DNA of 64,000 nucleotides from Streptosporangiaceae bacterium (GCA_019245115.1 JAFARZ010000427.1:1-64000); one strand, 5' to 3'. Positions 8,502-18,728 are shown, numbered from the stretch's first letter. The notes: generated by a model not told the origin, from the sequence alone. Program-made: numbers and translations.

Positions 8502-9587
8502 TTGCCGGACCTCCCCCAGCTCATTGACCATCACTGTCACGGGGTACTGCTTCGTGACGCGGATGAGGCCACGCTGGAATCGCTGCTGACCGAGGGCGGT
8601 CCGTTCCCGGGCGGCTCGGTCTTCGATTCCGGCATCGGCTTCGCATTCCGCCGCCTGTGCCCGCCCATCCTGGGCATGGACGCTGACGCTCCGCTGAGCG
8701 GCTACATCAGCCGCCGCGCCGAGCTAGGCGTGGCCGAGGTGAGCCGCCGCTTCCTCCGTGCCGCCGGGCTGTCCGCCCTCTGCGTGGACACCGGCTACAT
8801 CCCAGAACAAGTCACGTCCCCGGGCGAACTAGCCGAGCTGGCCGGAGCACCGGCACACGAGATAGCCCGCCTGGAACAAATAGCCGAGGCAGTGGCGTCC
8901 ACCCAGCCCAGCGCAGCCAGTTTCGCCGACGCGGCACGCGAGGCCCTGGCCGAGCGTGCCGCGACCGCCGTGGGCTTCAAGTCCATAGCCGCCTACCGCG
9001 TCGGCCTGGAGTTGAACCCCGAACGGCCGACTGCGGCCGAGGTGACGGGCGCGGCCGGCTGCTTCCTGCGTGCCTTCGCCGGGCACGCAGGAAGCAGCCG
9101 GCTCGTGCACGAAACCCTCCACCGCTTCCTAATCTGGACCGCCAACGACCTAGGGTTGCCGATTCAGTTCCATGTCGGCTACGGCGACCGGGACGTTGAC
9201 CTGCACCGGTGCAATCCGCTGCTGCTCACGCCACTGATCCGTGAGCTGCGTGTGCCGGTCATGCTTCTGCACAACTATCCGTTTCATCGGGAGGCGGGGT
9301 ACCTGGCCCAGGTCTTTCCGCACGTCTACATGGACGTGGGGCTGGCGACCCACAACCTCGGGTACCGCTCCAGCGCGCTGCTGGCTGAGGCGCTGGAGCT
9401 GGCACCGTACGGCAAGTTCCTGTTCTCCTCGGACGCGTTCGGGCTACCCGAGCTGTACTACCTGGGCGCCACGCTGTTCCGCCGGGCGCTGTCGGAGTTC
9501 CTCCGAGACGCGCCCGAGGCGGAACGGATCGCGCGGCTGATCATGTCCGAAAACGCCCGTCGCGTATACGGGCTAGCGCGCGGGTGA
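8502..9587 (+). CDS. Amidohydrolase family protein
   Basis: 361 residues from the TTG at 8502, placed one base after the permease stop with GGAAG eight bases upstream; an in-frame GTG at 8454 would overlap the permease and add Arg-rich sequence. Metal-binding residues are visible: LIDHHCHG (H11, H13), QFHVGYGD (about 220), MLLHNYPFH (about 255), and FLFSSDAFGLPE (about 310). This pattern fits the amidohydrolase-2/FluG N-terminal group, often found beside glutamine-synthetase-like or amine catabolic genes, but no such gene is here. The 3' end overlaps miaA tail-to-tail by 47 bases. A perfect 21-bp inverted repeat lies inside the gene. Confidence 0.85.
   Translation: MPDLPQLIDHHCHGVLLRDADEATLESLLTEGGPFPGGSVFDSGIGFAFRRLCPPILGMDADAPLSGYISRRAELGVAEVSRRFLRAAGLSALCVDTGYIPEQVTSPGELAELAGAPAHEIARLEQIAEAVASTQPSAASFADAAREALAERAATAVGFKSIAAYRVGLELNPERPTAAEVTGAAGCFLRAFAGHAGSSRLVHETLHRFLIWTANDLGLPIQFHVGYGDRDVDLHRCNPLLLTPLIRELRVPVMLLHNYPFHREAGYLAQVFPHVYMDVGLATHNLGYRSSALLAEALELAPYGKFLFSSDAFGLPELYYLGATLFRRALSEFLRDAPEAERIARLIMSENARRVYGLARG
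9054..9102. repeat. Perfect 21-bp inverted repeat inside the amidohydrolase gene
   Basis: Arms 9054-9074 and 9082-9102 (GCCGGCTGCTTCCTGCGTGC + C) are exact reverse complements around TTCGCCG. In mRNA this would be a very stable hairpin in the middle of the reading frame. It encodes GCFLRAFAGHAGSS within the protein. Confidence 0.85.
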
Positions 9588-10452
9588 GCAAGTCCTCGTG
9601 GCTGGCGTCGAGCCAGGTGATGCGGGGGTCACGGCGGAACCAGGACTCCTGACGGCGGGCGAATCGCTTCGTGGCCTTCACGGTCTCCTCGCGAGCCTGG
9701 TCCAGGGACCACTCACCGTCCAGGTAGCGGAGCATCTGCTGGTAGCCGAGCGCGCGGCTGGCTGTCTTGCCGTCGCGCAGCCCGTCGGCGACGAGCTTGC
9801 GCACCTCGGCCTCGAAGCCGGACGCCCACATGTGCTCGACCCGCGCCGCGATGCGCCGGTCCAGTTCGGGGCGGGGCAGGGTGAGGCCGATCTGGATGGC
9901 GGGCCGCGACTTCGTGTAGTCCGGCATCGTCGCGGTGAACGGCTGCCCGGTCAGCTCGATGACCTCCAGGGCACGCACGATCCGGCGGCCGTTGCTGGGC
10001 AGGATGGCCGCCGCCGCGGCGGGATCGAGCGTGGCCAGCCTGGAGTGCAGAGCCGGGGCGCCCACCTCGGCCAGCTCGGCTTCGAGCCGGGACCTGATAC
10101 CACCGTCCGTTCGTGGAAAGTTTAGATCTTCCAATCCCGCGCGGATGTACAGACCCGAGCCACCTGCGAGTATGGGCACCCGGCCGCGGGCGGCGACATC
10201 GTCGAGGGCGGCGCGGGCCAGAGCCTGGTACTCGGCAGCGTTCGCGGTGCGGGTGACGGGCCACACGTCCAGCAGGTGATGCGGCACGCCGCGGCGCTCG
10301 GCCCAGGTGACCTTGGCTGTGCCGATGTCCATGCCCCGGTAAAGCTGCATGGAGTCGGCGTTCACCACCTCGCCGTCGAGAGCGCGGGCCAGCTCGATGG
10401 CCAGGCCAGACTTCCCGGCGGTCGTCGGCCCCACCACCGCGAGTACGGTCAT
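9541..10452 (-). CDS. miaA: tRNA dimethylallyltransferase
   Basis: 303 residues. Transfers a dimethylallyl group to A37 of tRNAs reading UNN codons, the step before MiaB. P-loop GPTTAGKS (residues 8-15, the second T replacing the usual A), DSMQLYRGMDIGTAK (33-47), GVPHHLLDV (about 56-64), LAGGSGLYIRA (about 95-105), and the RRIVRALEV motif (about 156-164) are all in place, and length is normal. It lies downstream of miaB on the same strand with a 395-base gap. The dapF and hflX genes that often follow miaA in actinobacteria are not present; the amidohydrolase converges on it. Confidence 0.96.
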   Translation of the reverse strand: MTVLAVVGPTTAGKSGLAIELARALDGEVVNADSMQLYRGMDIGTAKVTWAERRGVPHHLLDVWPVTRTANAAEYQALARAALDDVAARGRVPILAGGSGLYIRAGLEDLNFPRTDGGIRSRLEAELAEVGAPALHSRLATLDPAAAAAILPSNGRRIVRALEVIELTGQPFTATMPDYTKSRPAIQIGLTLPRPELDRRIAARVEHMWASGFEAEVRKLVADGLRDGKTASRALGYQQMLRYLDGEWSLDQAREETVKATKRFARRQESWFRRDPRITWLDASHEDLLTRALARIRDGRFRT

Positions 10453-10627
10453 CGTTGTCTATAGCCTCGCAGTACTTCGAGTGTGACCTGGCGGACTTTG
10501 TGACCCACTGAACTACAGCTCACTGAACCGTACTTCAGTGTGAAGGTACAGCCTCGGTGCCCCGCGACATGTCATCCCTGAAGGAGCGGGCCGACGACTT
10601 AACCGGGCGGATGCCAGAGCTGAGATA

Positions 10628-10689
10628 TTAGGGGTACGTTGCGCCAACCATCCCCACCCGAGGGGCACATTGCGCCAACCATCCCCTAA
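10628..10689. repeat. Structured repeat in the miaA-miaB gap
   Basis: The gap 10453-10847 has no gene. It contains an element bounded by TTAGGGG (10628) and CCCCTAA (10689), with a direct repeat TTGCGCCAACCATCCCC in both halves. The layout (inverted ends plus an internal direct repeat) is like that of repeat D copy 1, though the sequence differs. It could act in transcript processing between miaB and miaA. Confidence 0.55.
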
Positions 10690-10847
10690 CGCATCGACCC
10701 CGGCCCGCTTTCTAACACGCCCTAGCGCCCTGAATAAGCCAACGGGGTCCTGGCGCTGGACAAAGATTATTTTCGGACGGGTTTTGGTCGTCCGGCGTGA
10801 CCAGTGCGTCATAGTGCGTGACAAGTGGCAGACGCGGTTGCCCCTGG

Positions 10848-12359
10848 TCAGGCGCGGCGGGGCATGCCGAGGAGGACGGGGGTCGAAGCGGCGTGGCCTG
10901 GGCCTACGGCCGCTGTGCTGGATTGGCCTGGGCCTACGGCCGCTGTGCTGGATTGGCCTGGGCCTACGGCCGCGGCGCTGGATTGGCCTGGGCCTACGGC
11001 CGCGGCGCGCGTGCGGCGGACGGACAGGGGGGCGCCGTCGGCCAGCAGATAGTGCGGGGCGCCGCGGGTCACCGCGACGGTGACGATGTCACCGAGGCGC
11101 GGAGCGGTGTCATGGGGGGCGAAGTGGACAAGGCGGTTGTCGCGGGCCCGGCCGGACATGCGGTGGGTGGCGGCGTCCTTGCGGCCCTCGCCTTCGGCCA
11201 CCAGGACCTCGACGGTGGCGCCGGTGAGCTTCTGATTCTCCGCGTAGGTGATCTCCTCGACCAAGGCGGTGAGGCGCTCGTAGCGCTCCTGCACCGTGCC
11301 CGGCGGAACCTGGCCGGGCATGGTCGCGGCCGGCGTGCCGGGCCGGATCGAGTAGCGGAAGGTGAACGCTCCCGCGAAGCGGGCCCGGCGGACCACGTCG
11401 AGGGTTTCCTCGAAGTCCTGGTCCGACTCGCCCGGGAAGCCGACGATGATGTCGGTGGTGATGGCAGCGTCGGGGATCGCCGACCTGACCTTGTCCAGGA
11501 TGGACAGGTAGCGCTCCCGGCGGTAGGCGCGGCGCATCGTCTTCAGCATGGCGTCCGAGCCGGACTGGAGCGGCATGTGCAGGCTGGGCATCACGTTCCG
11601 CGTCTGCGCCATCGCCTCGATGACGTCGTCGGTGAAGTCCCTGGGATGCGGGGAGGTGAACCGGACCCGCTCCAGGCCCTCGATCTGGCCACAGGCCCGC
11701 AATAGCTTGCCAAAGGCAAGGCGGTCGCCGAACTCGGCCCCGTAGGAGTTCACGTTCTGACCCAGCAGGGTGACCTCGATGACTCCGTCGGCGACCAGCG
11801 CCTTGATCTCGTCCAGGATGTCGCCGGGGCGACGGTCTTTTTCCCGGCCCCGCAACGACGGGACGATGCAGAACGTGCAGGTGTTGTTGCAGCCGACGGA
11901 GATCGAGACCCAGGCCGAGTACGCCGACCGGCGGCGCGCGGGCAGCAGGCTCGGGAACGTCTCCAGCGTCTCCTGGAACTCGACCTGCGCCTCTTGCCTG
12001 GCCCGGGCCCGTTCGAGCAGCGCGGGCAGTGAACCCATGTTGTGGGTGCCGTAAACGACATCCACCCAGGGCGCCCGCTCGATGATCCTGGTCCGCTCCA
12101 TCTGGGCGAGGCAGCCGCCGACGGCGATCTGCATGCCGTTCTTCTTCTGAGGCAGAAGGTGACCCAGGTTGCCGTAAAGCCGGTCGGCGGCGTTCTCCCG
12201 GACCGCGCACGTGTTGAACACCACGACGTCGGGCGCCTCGTCGTGCCGCGCCTCGCGATAGCCCGCCTCGTCGAGCAGGCCAGCCAGGCGCTCGGAATCG
12301 TGCGCGTTCATCTGGCACCCGTAGGTGCGGATCTGATACGTCCGGGTTGGTAGGGCCAC
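10848..12359 (-). CDS. miaB: tRNA-2-methylthio-N6-dimethylallyladenosine synthase
   Basis: 503 residues from a GTG at 12359; an upstream ATG at 12503 would add non-family sequence. Radical-SAM methylthiotransferase acting on i6A37 of tRNA. The N-terminal cluster cysteines are C15 (TYGCQMN), C51 ([10 protein letters not shown]) and C83 (GGCLAQ); the radical-SAM cluster is C157, C161, C164 ([12 protein letters not shown]). A C-terminal TRAM domain ends near PHYLLADG. After it comes an odd tail with four near-identical ten-residue units (AAVGPGQSS type) encoded by tandem copies of the 30-bp repeat at 10891-11010, then [11 protein letters not shown]. The tail is not part of the family and has probably been added by the repeat. 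Confidence 0.96.
   Translation of the reverse strand: MALPTRTYQIRTYGCQMNAHDSERLAGLLDEAGYREARHDEAPDVVVFNTCAVRENAADRLYGNLGHLLPQKKNGMQIAVGGCLAQMERTRIIERAPWVDVVYGTHNMGSLPALLERARARQEAQVEFQETLETFPSLLPARRRSAYSAWVSISVGCNNTCTFCIVPSLRGREKDRRPGDILDEIKALVADGVIEVTLLGQNVNSYGAEFGDRLAFGKLLRACGQIEGLERVRFTSPHPRDFTDDVIEAMAQTRNVMPSLHMPLQSGSDAMLKTMRRAYRRERYLSILDKVRSAIPDAAITTDIIVGFPGESDQDFEETLDVVRRARFAGAFTFRYSIRPGTPAATMPGQVPPGTVQERYERLTALVEEITYAENQKLTGATVEVLVAEGEGRKDAATHRMSGRARDNRLVHFAPHDTAPRLGDIVTVAVTRGAPHYLLADGAPLSVRRTRAAAVGPGQSSAAAVGPGQSSTAAVGPGQSSTAAVGPGHAASTPVLLGMPRRA
10891..11010 (+). repeat. 30-bp dispersed repeat A, copies 3-6 in tandem (3' end of miaB)
   Basis: Four head-to-tail units with exact 30-base period (10891, 10921, 10951, 10981), differing by a few substitutions (CTACGG for CTCCGG; GCTGTGCTG or GCGGCGCTG). 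They code for the C-terminal tail of MiaB on the minus strand. Confidence 0.95.
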
Positions 12360-12457
12360 CCGATCAGGATAAGGCTCCTTGATCCTGGTTCGATGTGGCT
12401 CGATTGCTACGGGTTGCTGCTGGTGTCCGCCAGTAGTCGTCAGGCATAGTTTTCCGT

Positions 12458-14611
12458 ATGCCAATCCCCTCGGCCGAAATCTTTCCGTACGGCGAGTGGC
12501 CATCGCCCATTAGTGCCGGTGACGTGGCCCGCGGTCACATCAGGCTTTCGTTCCCGATGATCAGCGGTTCAACGGTGTGGTGGCAGGAAACCAGACCGGA
12601 CGAGGGCGGGCGGCAGACCGTGGTATGCCATGGGCCGGACGGGATCAAACCGGACCTGCTGCCTGTCCCATGGAACGTCCGTACCCGGGTGCACGAATAC
12701 GGGGGCCGGGCGTACCTGCCGGTGCCAATGGGCCTGGTGTTCGTGCACTTTTCCGATCAGCGGATGTACCTGTGCCGACCGGGCGGTTCGCCAACGCCGC
12801 TGACCGGAGATACCGGCGACCGGTTCGCTGACTTCGTCCTCTCCCCCGCCGGTGACGAGGTGTGGTGTGTGCGGGAGCGTCACGCCGACGGGCAGGTCAG
12901 CCGGGCGATCGTGGCGGTCCCGCTCGACGGGTCAGCGGCGGATGACGACCCCGTCTCGGGCACCGGAGCCGTGCGGGTGCTGGTGACCGGGTCGGATTTC
13001 TTCGCATTCCCGACGCCGTCGCCCGATGGGAGCAAGCTGGCCTGGATCAGCTGGGACCACCCGCGGATGCCATGGGACGGGACCGAGTTGCGGGTCGCGT
13101 CCGTCAAGGACACCGCTGATTTTCAGGTACTCATGGGTGGCCCGGCCGAGGCCGTGGTCGCGCCGCTGTGGCGCGACGACCGCAGCCTGTACGCGGTCTC
13201 GGACCGGTCGGGCTGGTGGAACCTGTACCTGCTTGAGCTGGAAACCCCGGCTCCGCAGGCGCTGTGCCCGCGGGAAGAGGAGTTCGCCGCCCCGCTGTGG
13301 CAACTTGGCGCGCACCCATACGCCCTGCTCAGCGACGGGAAGATCGCGGTAATGCACGGGACCGACGAGATGCGGCTCGCCGTGCTCGACCCGGACTCGG
13401 GTGCGCTGACCGACGTGGAAGTCCCGTACCGGATGTTCAACCCCGGCGGCGCTTCGGGCCAGGTGGCGGTCGGGCTGGCTGGCGGCCCGGGCATCCCGGT
13501 CGGCGTGGTCATGGTCAACGTGGCGAATACGGCGGCGAAGGTGGTGCGGCGCGAAGCCGACTCGCTGCCGGACACCGGGTACCTCCCCGTGCCATGGGCG
13601 GAGCAGCTGACCGCGCCGTCGGGCGCCGTGGTGCACGCCCTGGTGTACCCGCCGACCAGCCCGGTCGCCGCCGCGCCCGAGGGCGAGGCGGCGCCGTACA
13701 TCGTCTGGGTGCACGGCGGCCCGACCTCGCGGGTGCATCCGCTGTTCGATCTGGAGAAGGCCTTCTTCACCAGCCGGGGGATCGGCATCATCGACGTGAA
13801 CTACGGCGGCTCGAGCGGCTACGGCCGCGCGTACCGGGAGCGGCTGCGCGGCGAGTGGGGGATCGTGGACGTCACCGACTGCACCGCGGCGGCTCTCGCA
13901 CTGGCCGACTCCGGCGAAGCGGACTCCAAGCGGCTCGGCATCCGCGGGGGCTCGGCCGGCGGCTGGACCGCGCTGGCCGCGGTCACCAGCGGTCTCGGGC
14001 TTGGTGCGGCCGACGGGAAGGGCGTGTTCGCGGCCGCGGTGTCCTACTACGGAGTGAGCGACCTGCGGGGGTTCGCGGCCATGACGCACGACTTCGAGTC
14101 CCGGTACCTGGACGGGCTGATCGGGCCGCTGCCGGACTGCGAGGAGCTGTACATCAAGCGGGCGCCGGTCGGGCACGTGCGCGACGCCACGTGCCCGGTC
14201 CTGCTGCTCCAGGGACTGGAGGATCCGGTGGTCCCGCCCGTGCAGGCCGAATCGATCGCCAGGGACCTCGCCGAACACGGCATCCCGTACGGTTACCTGA
14301 CGTTCCCTGGCGAGGCGCACGGGTTCCGCCGGGCCGAGACGATCGTCGCGTGCCTGGAGGCCGAGCTGTCCTTCTATGGCCGGGTCATGGGGTTCACGCC
14401 GCCGGGCGTGAACCCCATCCCGCTGGAGGGTCAGCCGTTACAGATGCCCGACGGGGACACATCGCGGCGACATACTGCGGCGGATAGAGCCCGCGATCGA
14501 AGCCGCGGCTCCCACCGCTGCCGCATGGCTGCGGACCCTCAGCGCGCCGGCGCGCCAGTGCCGACGGCTAGCGGGCGAATTCGATGGCGCGGGATTCGCG
14601 CACCACGGTGA
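12458..14611 (+). CDS. S9-family prolyl oligopeptidase-like peptidase
   Basis: 717 residues, divergent from miaB with a 98-base gap. An N-terminal beta-propeller (about residues 60-390, motifs [29 protein letters not shown]) is followed by an alpha/beta-hydrolase domain. Catalytic residues: Ser499 in [10 protein letters not shown], Asp near 589 in [12 protein letters not shown], and His near 621 in GEAHGFR. The oxyanion block [16 protein letters not shown] is also seen. No signal peptide, so probably cytoplasmic and active on short peptides. The family usually ends near the [12 protein letters not shown] block; the last 45 or so residues here are Arg-rich and overlap the 3' end of rny by 44 bases, which looks like run-on past the original stop. 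Confidence 0.9.
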   Translation: MPIPSAEIFPYGEWPSPISAGDVARGHIRLSFPMISGSTVWWQETRPDEGGRQTVVCHGPDGIKPDLLPVPWNVRTRVHEYGGRAYLPVPMGLVFVHFSDQRMYLCRPGGSPTPLTGDTGDRFADFVLSPAGDEVWCVRERHADGQVSRAIVAVPLDGSAADDDPVSGTGAVRVLVTGSDFFAFPTPSPDGSKLAWISWDHPRMPWDGTELRVASVKDTADFQVLMGGPAEAVVAPLWRDDRSLYAVSDRSGWWNLYLLELETPAPQALCPREEEFAAPLWQLGAHPYALLSDGKIAVMHGTDEMRLAVLDPDSGALTDVEVPYRMFNPGGASGQVAVGLAGGPGIPVGVVMVNVANTAAKVVRREADSLPDTGYLPVPWAEQLTAPSGAVVHALVYPPTSPVAAAPEGEAAPYIVWVHGGPTSRVHPLFDLEKAFFTSRGIGIIDVNYGGSSGYGRAYRERLRGEWGIVDVTDCTAAALALADSGEADSKRLGIRGGSAGGWTALAAVTSGLGLGAADGKGVFAAAVSYYGVSDLRGFAAMTHDFESRYLDGLIGPLPDCEELYIKRAPVGHVRDATCPVLLLQGLEDPVVPPVQAESIARDLAEHGIPYGYLTFPGEAHGFRRAETIVACLEAELSFYGRVMGFTPPGVNPIPLEGQPLQMPDGDTSRRHTAADRARDRSRGSHRCRMAADPQRAGAPVPTASGRIRWRGIRAPR

Positions 14612-16109
14612 TGCGGATCTGGCCGGGATAGGTCAGCTCCTCTTCCACCTTCTTGGCGATGTCCCGCGCGATCACCTGCGCCTGGATGTCGTCGACGTTG
14701 TCGGGCTTGACCATGACCCTGATCTCGCGCCCCGCCTGCATCGCGAAGACCTTCTCGACGCCTTCGTGTCCGGCGGCGATCTGCTCCAGCCGCTCCAGCC
14801 GCTTGACGTACATCTCCAGCGACTCGCGGCGCGCGCCGGGACGGCCGCCGCTGATCGCGTCGGCGGCCTGGGTGAGCACGGCCTCCACGGTGCGCACTTC
14901 GATCTCGTTATGGTGCGCCTCGATGGCGTGCACCACGTCCTCCGGCTCACCGTAACGGCGGGCGATCTCCGCGCCGATAAGCGCGTGGCTGCCCTCGACC
15001 TCATGGGTGAGGGCCTTGCCGATGTCGTGCAGCACCGTACAGCGCTTGAGCAACGCGGGGTCGAGCCGCAGCTCGCTCGCCATCATGCCGGCGATGTGCG
15101 CGGACTCGATCAGATGCTTGAGGACGTTCTGGCCGTATGAGGTCCGGTACCGGAGGCGGCCGAGCAAGGTTCGCAGCTCGGGGTGCATGTCGGTGATGCC
15201 CAGTTCGACCAGGGCGTCCTCTCCCGCGCGGACGCATAGCTGTTCGATCTCCGCGCGCCCGCGCTCGTAGGCGTCCTCGATGCGCTGCGGATGAATCCGC
15301 CCGTCGGCGATGAGCCGCTCCAATGTGAGACGCGCGACCTCGCGCCGGACCGGGTCGAAGCACGACAGGAGGACCGCTTCGGGAGTGTCATCGATGATCA
15401 GGTTCACGCCGGTCACGGACTCGAAGGCCCGGATGTTGCGCCCCTCCCGACCGATGATCCGGCCCTTCATCTCGTCTCCAGGCAGGTGCAGCACGGAGAC
15501 GACCGATTCGCTGGTCTGCTCGGCGGCGACCCGCTGGATGGCAAGGGTGACGATCTTGCGGGCACGCTTGTCGCCTTCGTTCCGCGCCTCGTGCTCTATA
15601 TCCCGGACGATGAGCGCGGCTTCCCGCTTGGCCTGGTTCTCGATGGTGGCGACCAGCTCACCCTTGGCCTGGTCGGCGGTCAGGCCGGCGATGCGCTCCA
15701 GCTCCTTGGTGTGCTGGGCTTCAACCTGATCCAGCTCGTGCTTGAGGTGATCGATGGCCTGGGACCGTGATTCGACCCGGCGGAGTTCGGTATCGAGGCG
15801 CTGCTCGCGGTCGGCCAGCCGCAGCTCGCGGCGTTCCAGGTCGCTTCTGAATTCGCGTACCTCGTCCTTGACCGCCCGGATTTCCTCTTCTACTTCGCGG
15901 CGCCCCGCAGCGGCTTGCTCGGCCTCGTCTTTCGCCCGCTGGACGATGCCCGCGGCTTCGGCTTCGGCGCGGTCGCGGATCTGTTCGGCTTCCCGCGTGG
16001 CCTTGACCGTCGGTCTGCGGGACATGATGACGACGGCGACAATAGCGATTACAACCGCCAGCACCCCGATCACCATGAACGCGAGCGACAGTCCGCTGCT
16101 CACGGTCAC
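14568..16109 (-). CDS. rny: Ribonuclease Y
   Basis: 513 residues. Membrane-anchored endoribonuclease that initiates mRNA decay. An N-terminal membrane helix (residues 6-29) is followed by a long Glu/Arg-rich coiled coil (about 35-200), a KH RNA-binding domain (GRIIGREGRNIRAFE, about 215-230) and an HD domain with HDIGKAL near residue 363. Length and order are standard. It belongs to the minus-strand conserved run recA-recX-rny-miaB-miaA; a 372-base gap separates it from recX. Confidence 0.96.
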   Translation of the reverse strand: MTVSSGLSLAFMVIGVLAVVIAIVAVVIMSRRPTVKATREAEQIRDRAEAEAAGIVQRAKDEAEQAAAGRREVEEEIRAVKDEVREFRSDLERRELRLADREQRLDTELRRVESRSQAIDHLKHELDQVEAQHTKELERIAGLTADQAKGELVATIENQAKREAALIVRDIEHEARNEGDKRARKIVTLAIQRVAAEQTSESVVSVLHLPGDEMKGRIIGREGRNIRAFESVTGVNLIIDDTPEAVLLSCFDPVRREVARLTLERLIADGRIHPQRIEDAYERGRAEIEQLCVRAGEDALVELGITDMHPELRTLLGRLRYRTSYGQNVLKHLIESAHIAGMMASELRLDPALLKRCTVLHDIGKALTHEVEGSHALIGAEIARRYGEPEDVVHAIEAHHNEIEVRTVEAVLTQAADAISGGRPGARRESLEMYVKRLERLEQIAAGHEGVEKVFAMQAGREIRVMVKPDNVDDIQAQVIARDIAKKVEEELTYPGQIRITVVRESRAIEFAR

Positions 16110-16481
16110 CCCTTTCCGTTCATAGCCCGCGGGGGACCCAGTGTTCTGTTACCAGTCGTCCTCAGGGTCATGCCCTGCTGCGAGGGGTCCATACACTGAT
16201 TACTCAGCGTGCTGTGGTGGTCCTCCTCTGCTTACGCTTGGTGCAGCGTTAGACAACACCTCGCTGCCGTGAGGTTAAGGCTTGATCACGTTTTAATCAA
16301 GCAAACTATGCCCGACTGGACCGAAACCGCCTGGACAGTACGAAAAAGTGCACAGCACGCTTACCCAGGTCCTCGCCCAGCAGGCCGGCGAGCGGTACCA
16401 GTACTCACTCCGGGAAGAGCCGCACCCATGTGATGTTCATGTCGATAGCTGACCCGGAACGGCCGGCGTCTCGTCTCGCGG
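16110..16481. other. Intergenic gap recX-rny with hairpin
   Basis: No gene seen. GCTTGAT (16280-16286) and ATCAAGC (16296-16302) form an inverted repeat with a 9-base spacer in the middle of the gap, which could be a processing or weak termination signal after recX, or an operator for rny. Confidence 0.5.
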
Positions 16482-17129
16482 CTACTCTTCGCCGGACTCG
16501 AGGGCTTCGTAATCCGCAGGTGCGCCCTCGTACTCCAGGGCCTCCGCTTCCCGATCCGGGGTTTCGCCTTCTTGCTCGAGGATCTCGCGGATCAGGCGGT
16601 ACGCCAGGCCCGGGGAATATCCCTTTCGGGCGAGCATGCCCGTCACCTTGCGCATCCGGGTCCCGGGCGGCTGGCCGCGAGTGGCGGCCAGCTTGCGTTC
16701 GGCCAGGTGCCGGGCGGTCTCGACCTCCTGGTCGGGATCCAGGGTCTCCACGGCCTCGATGATGTCGTCGCTTTCGACGCCGCGCTGGCGCAGTTCCGCG
16801 GACAGCGTGCGCCGGGACAGGCCACGGCCGTGATGCCGGGACTCGACCCATGCCCTGGCGAACGCCGCGTCGTCGATGAGGCGCGCCTTGGCCAGCTGAT
16901 CGAGGACGGATCCGGCGACCTGGTCCGGAACACCGCGGCGGTGCATCGCGTCGGTCAGCTGGGCTCGGGTGCGCGGGGCGGTGGTCAGCAGTCGCAGGCA
17001 GATCTGGCGGCCCAGGGCCTCAGGACTGAGATCCGCCGGAGCAGCCGGCAGCGGCGGCAGCCCCGGCAGTGGCAGCGGATCGGACGGCTCGCGCTGCTCC
17101 GGCGTCTGCTTGTATCTGGGCACCGGCAC
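16482..17129 (-). CDS. recX: RecA regulatory protein RecX
   Basis: 215 residues from a GTG at 17129 that directly follows the recA TAA with no gap. RecX binds RecA filaments and limits strand exchange. Three-helix RecX repeats are visible: CLRLLTTAPRTRAQLTDAMHRRG, VLDQLAKARLIDDAAFARAWVESRHHGRG (the family hallmark) and a third ending RLIREILEQE. Extra Pro-rich residues at the N-terminus (1-35) and an acidic C-terminal tail make it longer than the usual 150-190. Co-transcription with recA is expected. Confidence 0.95.
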   Translation of the reverse strand: MPVPRYKQTPEQREPSDPLPLPGLPPLPAAPADLSPEALGRQICLRLLTTAPRTRAQLTDAMHRRGVPDQVAGSVLDQLAKARLIDDAAFARAWVESRHHGRGLSRRTLSAELRQRGVESDDIIEAVETLDPDQEVETARHLAERKLAATRGQPPGTRMRKVTGMLARKGYSPGLAYRLIREILEQEGETPDREAEALEYEGAPADYEALESGEE

Positions 17130-18341
17130 TTACGCCGGGCCGCCGGCCCCTGATGCGGCGCCGCGGCCCGCCGCTCCGCCGCGCGTCGCCCCCGCTGACG
17201 CGGCCGCGGGAACGGATGATGCCGCTGACGACGCGCCCGGGCCGCCGGCGGGTGCGCCGGCCGCGCCCGGCCGTCCGGGCGCGGCCGGAGAGCCAGCGGA
17301 GGCGTCCGCATCCAGCCGGGCACCGACGCCGAGCTTCTCCTTGATCCGCTTCTCGATCTCGTTGGAAAGGTCCGGGTTCTCGCGCAGGAAGTTACGCGCG
17401 TTCTCCTTGCCCTGGCCGAGCTGGTCGCCGTCGTAGGTGTACCAGGCGCCCGACTTCCGCACGATCCCCTGATCCACGCCGAGGTCGATAAGGCTGCCCT
17501 CCCGGCTTATCCCGATGCCATACAGGATGTCGAATTCAGCGACCTTGAACGGCGGGCTCATCTTGTTCTTGACGACCTTGACGCGGGTCCGGTTTCCCAC
17601 CGCGTCCGTACCGTCCTTGAGGGTCTCGATCCTGCGGATGTCCAGCCGGACGGAGGCGTAGAACTTCAGCGCCTTTCCCCCGGAGGTCGTTTCGGGACTC
17701 CCGAACATGACTCCGACCTTTTCCCGCAGCTGGTTGATGAAAATCGCGGTGGTCTTGGTCTGGTTCAGCGCGCCGGTGATCTTGCGGAGGGCCTGCGACA
17801 TGAGGCGGGCCTGGAGGCCGACGTGGCTGTCGCCCATCTCGCCCTCGATCTCCGCCTTGGGCACGAGGGCGGCGACCGAGTCGATGACGATGATGTCGAT
17901 GGCGCCGGAGCGGATCAGCATGTCCGCGATCTCCAGCGCCTGCTCGCCGGTGTCGGGCTGGGAGACGAGCATCGCGTCGGTGTCGACACCCAGCTTCTTC
18001 GCATAGTCCGGATCGAGCGCGTGCTCGGCGTCGATGAACGCCGCGATCCCGCCCGCCTTCTGGGCGTTCGCCAGGGCGTGTAGCGCCACGGTCGTCTTAC
18101 CGCTGCTCTCCGGTCCGTATATCTCCACGATGCGACCGCGCGGAAGGCCGCCGAGGCCGAGCGCGACGTCGAGTGAGATCGACCCGGTCGGGATCACCTC
18201 CACCGGGACCCGCGTCTCCTCCCCGAGACGCATGACCGAGCCCTTGCCGAACTGCCGCTCGATCTGGAGGAGGGCGGTTTCCAGGGCCTTCTCCCTGTCG
18301 CTCGCCCGCTCCAGGCTCGGCCTGCTGCTGCTTGCTGCCAT
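17130..18341 (-). CDS. recA: Recombinase RecA
   Basis: 403 residues. ATP-dependent strand-exchange protein and SOS co-protease. Walker A GPESSGKT at 76-83, the conserved [13 protein letters not shown] stretch, Walker [14 protein letters not shown], and the DNA-binding loops ([18 protein letters not shown] and [21 protein letters not shown]) are intact; no intein. After the core ends near residue 348 there is an unusual tail of about 55 residues made of Ala, Gly, Pro and Ser, longer than most RecA C-termini. DUF3046 is upstream and recX is immediately downstream. A RecA-NDp/PafBC-type promoter lies about 85-105 bases ahead of the start. Confidence 0.98.
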   Translation of the reverse strand: MAASSSRPSLERASDREKALETALLQIERQFGKGSVMRLGEETRVPVEVIPTGSISLDVALGLGGLPRGRIVEIYGPESSGKTTVALHALANAQKAGGIAAFIDAEHALDPDYAKKLGVDTDAMLVSQPDTGEQALEIADMLIRSGAIDIIVIDSVAALVPKAEIEGEMGDSHVGLQARLMSQALRKITGALNQTKTTAIFINQLREKVGVMFGSPETTSGGKALKFYASVRLDIRRIETLKDGTDAVGNRTRVKVVKNKMSPPFKVAEFDILYGIGISREGSLIDLGVDQGIVRKSGAWYTYDGDQLGQGKENARNFLRENPDLSNEIEKRIKEKLGVGARLDADASAGSPAAPGRPGAAGAPAGGPGASSAASSVPAAASAGATRGGAAGRGAASGAGGPA

Positions 18342-18422
18342 GAGGACTCCCTGCCGGGGTTTCAGGGCCTGCGGGCACCTCCCGCACCGTCAGGCCTTCA
18401 TGAGTTGTCGTTATAACCGGAC

Positions 18423-18445
18423 ACCGTACGCCCCAGCTCTGACAT
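18423..18445 (-). promoter_or_regulatory. RecA-NDp-like (PafBC-type) promoter of recA
   Basis: The minus strand reads ATGTCAGAGCT, six bases, TACGGT. The mycobacterial LexA-independent RecA-NDp consensus is TTGTCAGTGGC-N6-TAGGGT; 7 of 11 and 5 of 6 positions agree, with the exact 6-base spacing and an intact TGTCAG. I saw no LexA box of the GAAC-N4-GTTC kind in the same gap. Confidence 0.6.
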
Positions 18446-18476
18446 TTTCGGGGGCCCGGGGGGCGTGCCCACGTAT

Positions 18477-18728
18477 CTACCTTAGAGGGAACGTGTATTC
18501 GACGGCGACAGACACGCCGAGGTCTCCAGGAAATAAACGCAGCCGCTCGGGGACGTCGAATGTCTCGCATACCGCCCGCCAGACGACCTTGGCGTCCTCG
18601 CCGTCGGCCAGGGCCTGCTCCACCGTGCGACCACCCAGCCCGGCGAACACGTAGTCCTTGGCGACGCTTTGCGCGTACGCCGCACCGAACTGCGCCGTCA
18701 TCCGCTCCCAGAACACCGTCAGCTGCAC
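18477..18728 (-). CDS. DUF3046 family protein
   Basis: 83 residues from the GTG at 18728 (a longer frame to 18854 lacks family similarity). VQLTVFWERMTAQFGAAYAQ, KDYVFAGLGGRTVEQAL and VWRAVCETFDVPERLR match the small DUF3046 proteins found just upstream of recA in actinobacteria. The last 18 residues extend beyond the usual end. Function unknown; it shares strand and gene order with recA and may sit in its transcript. Confidence 0.9.
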   Translation of the reverse strand: MQLTVFWERMTAQFGAAYAQSVAKDYVFAGLGGRTVEQALADGEDAKVVWRAVCETFDVPERLRLFPGDLGVSVAVEYTFPLR

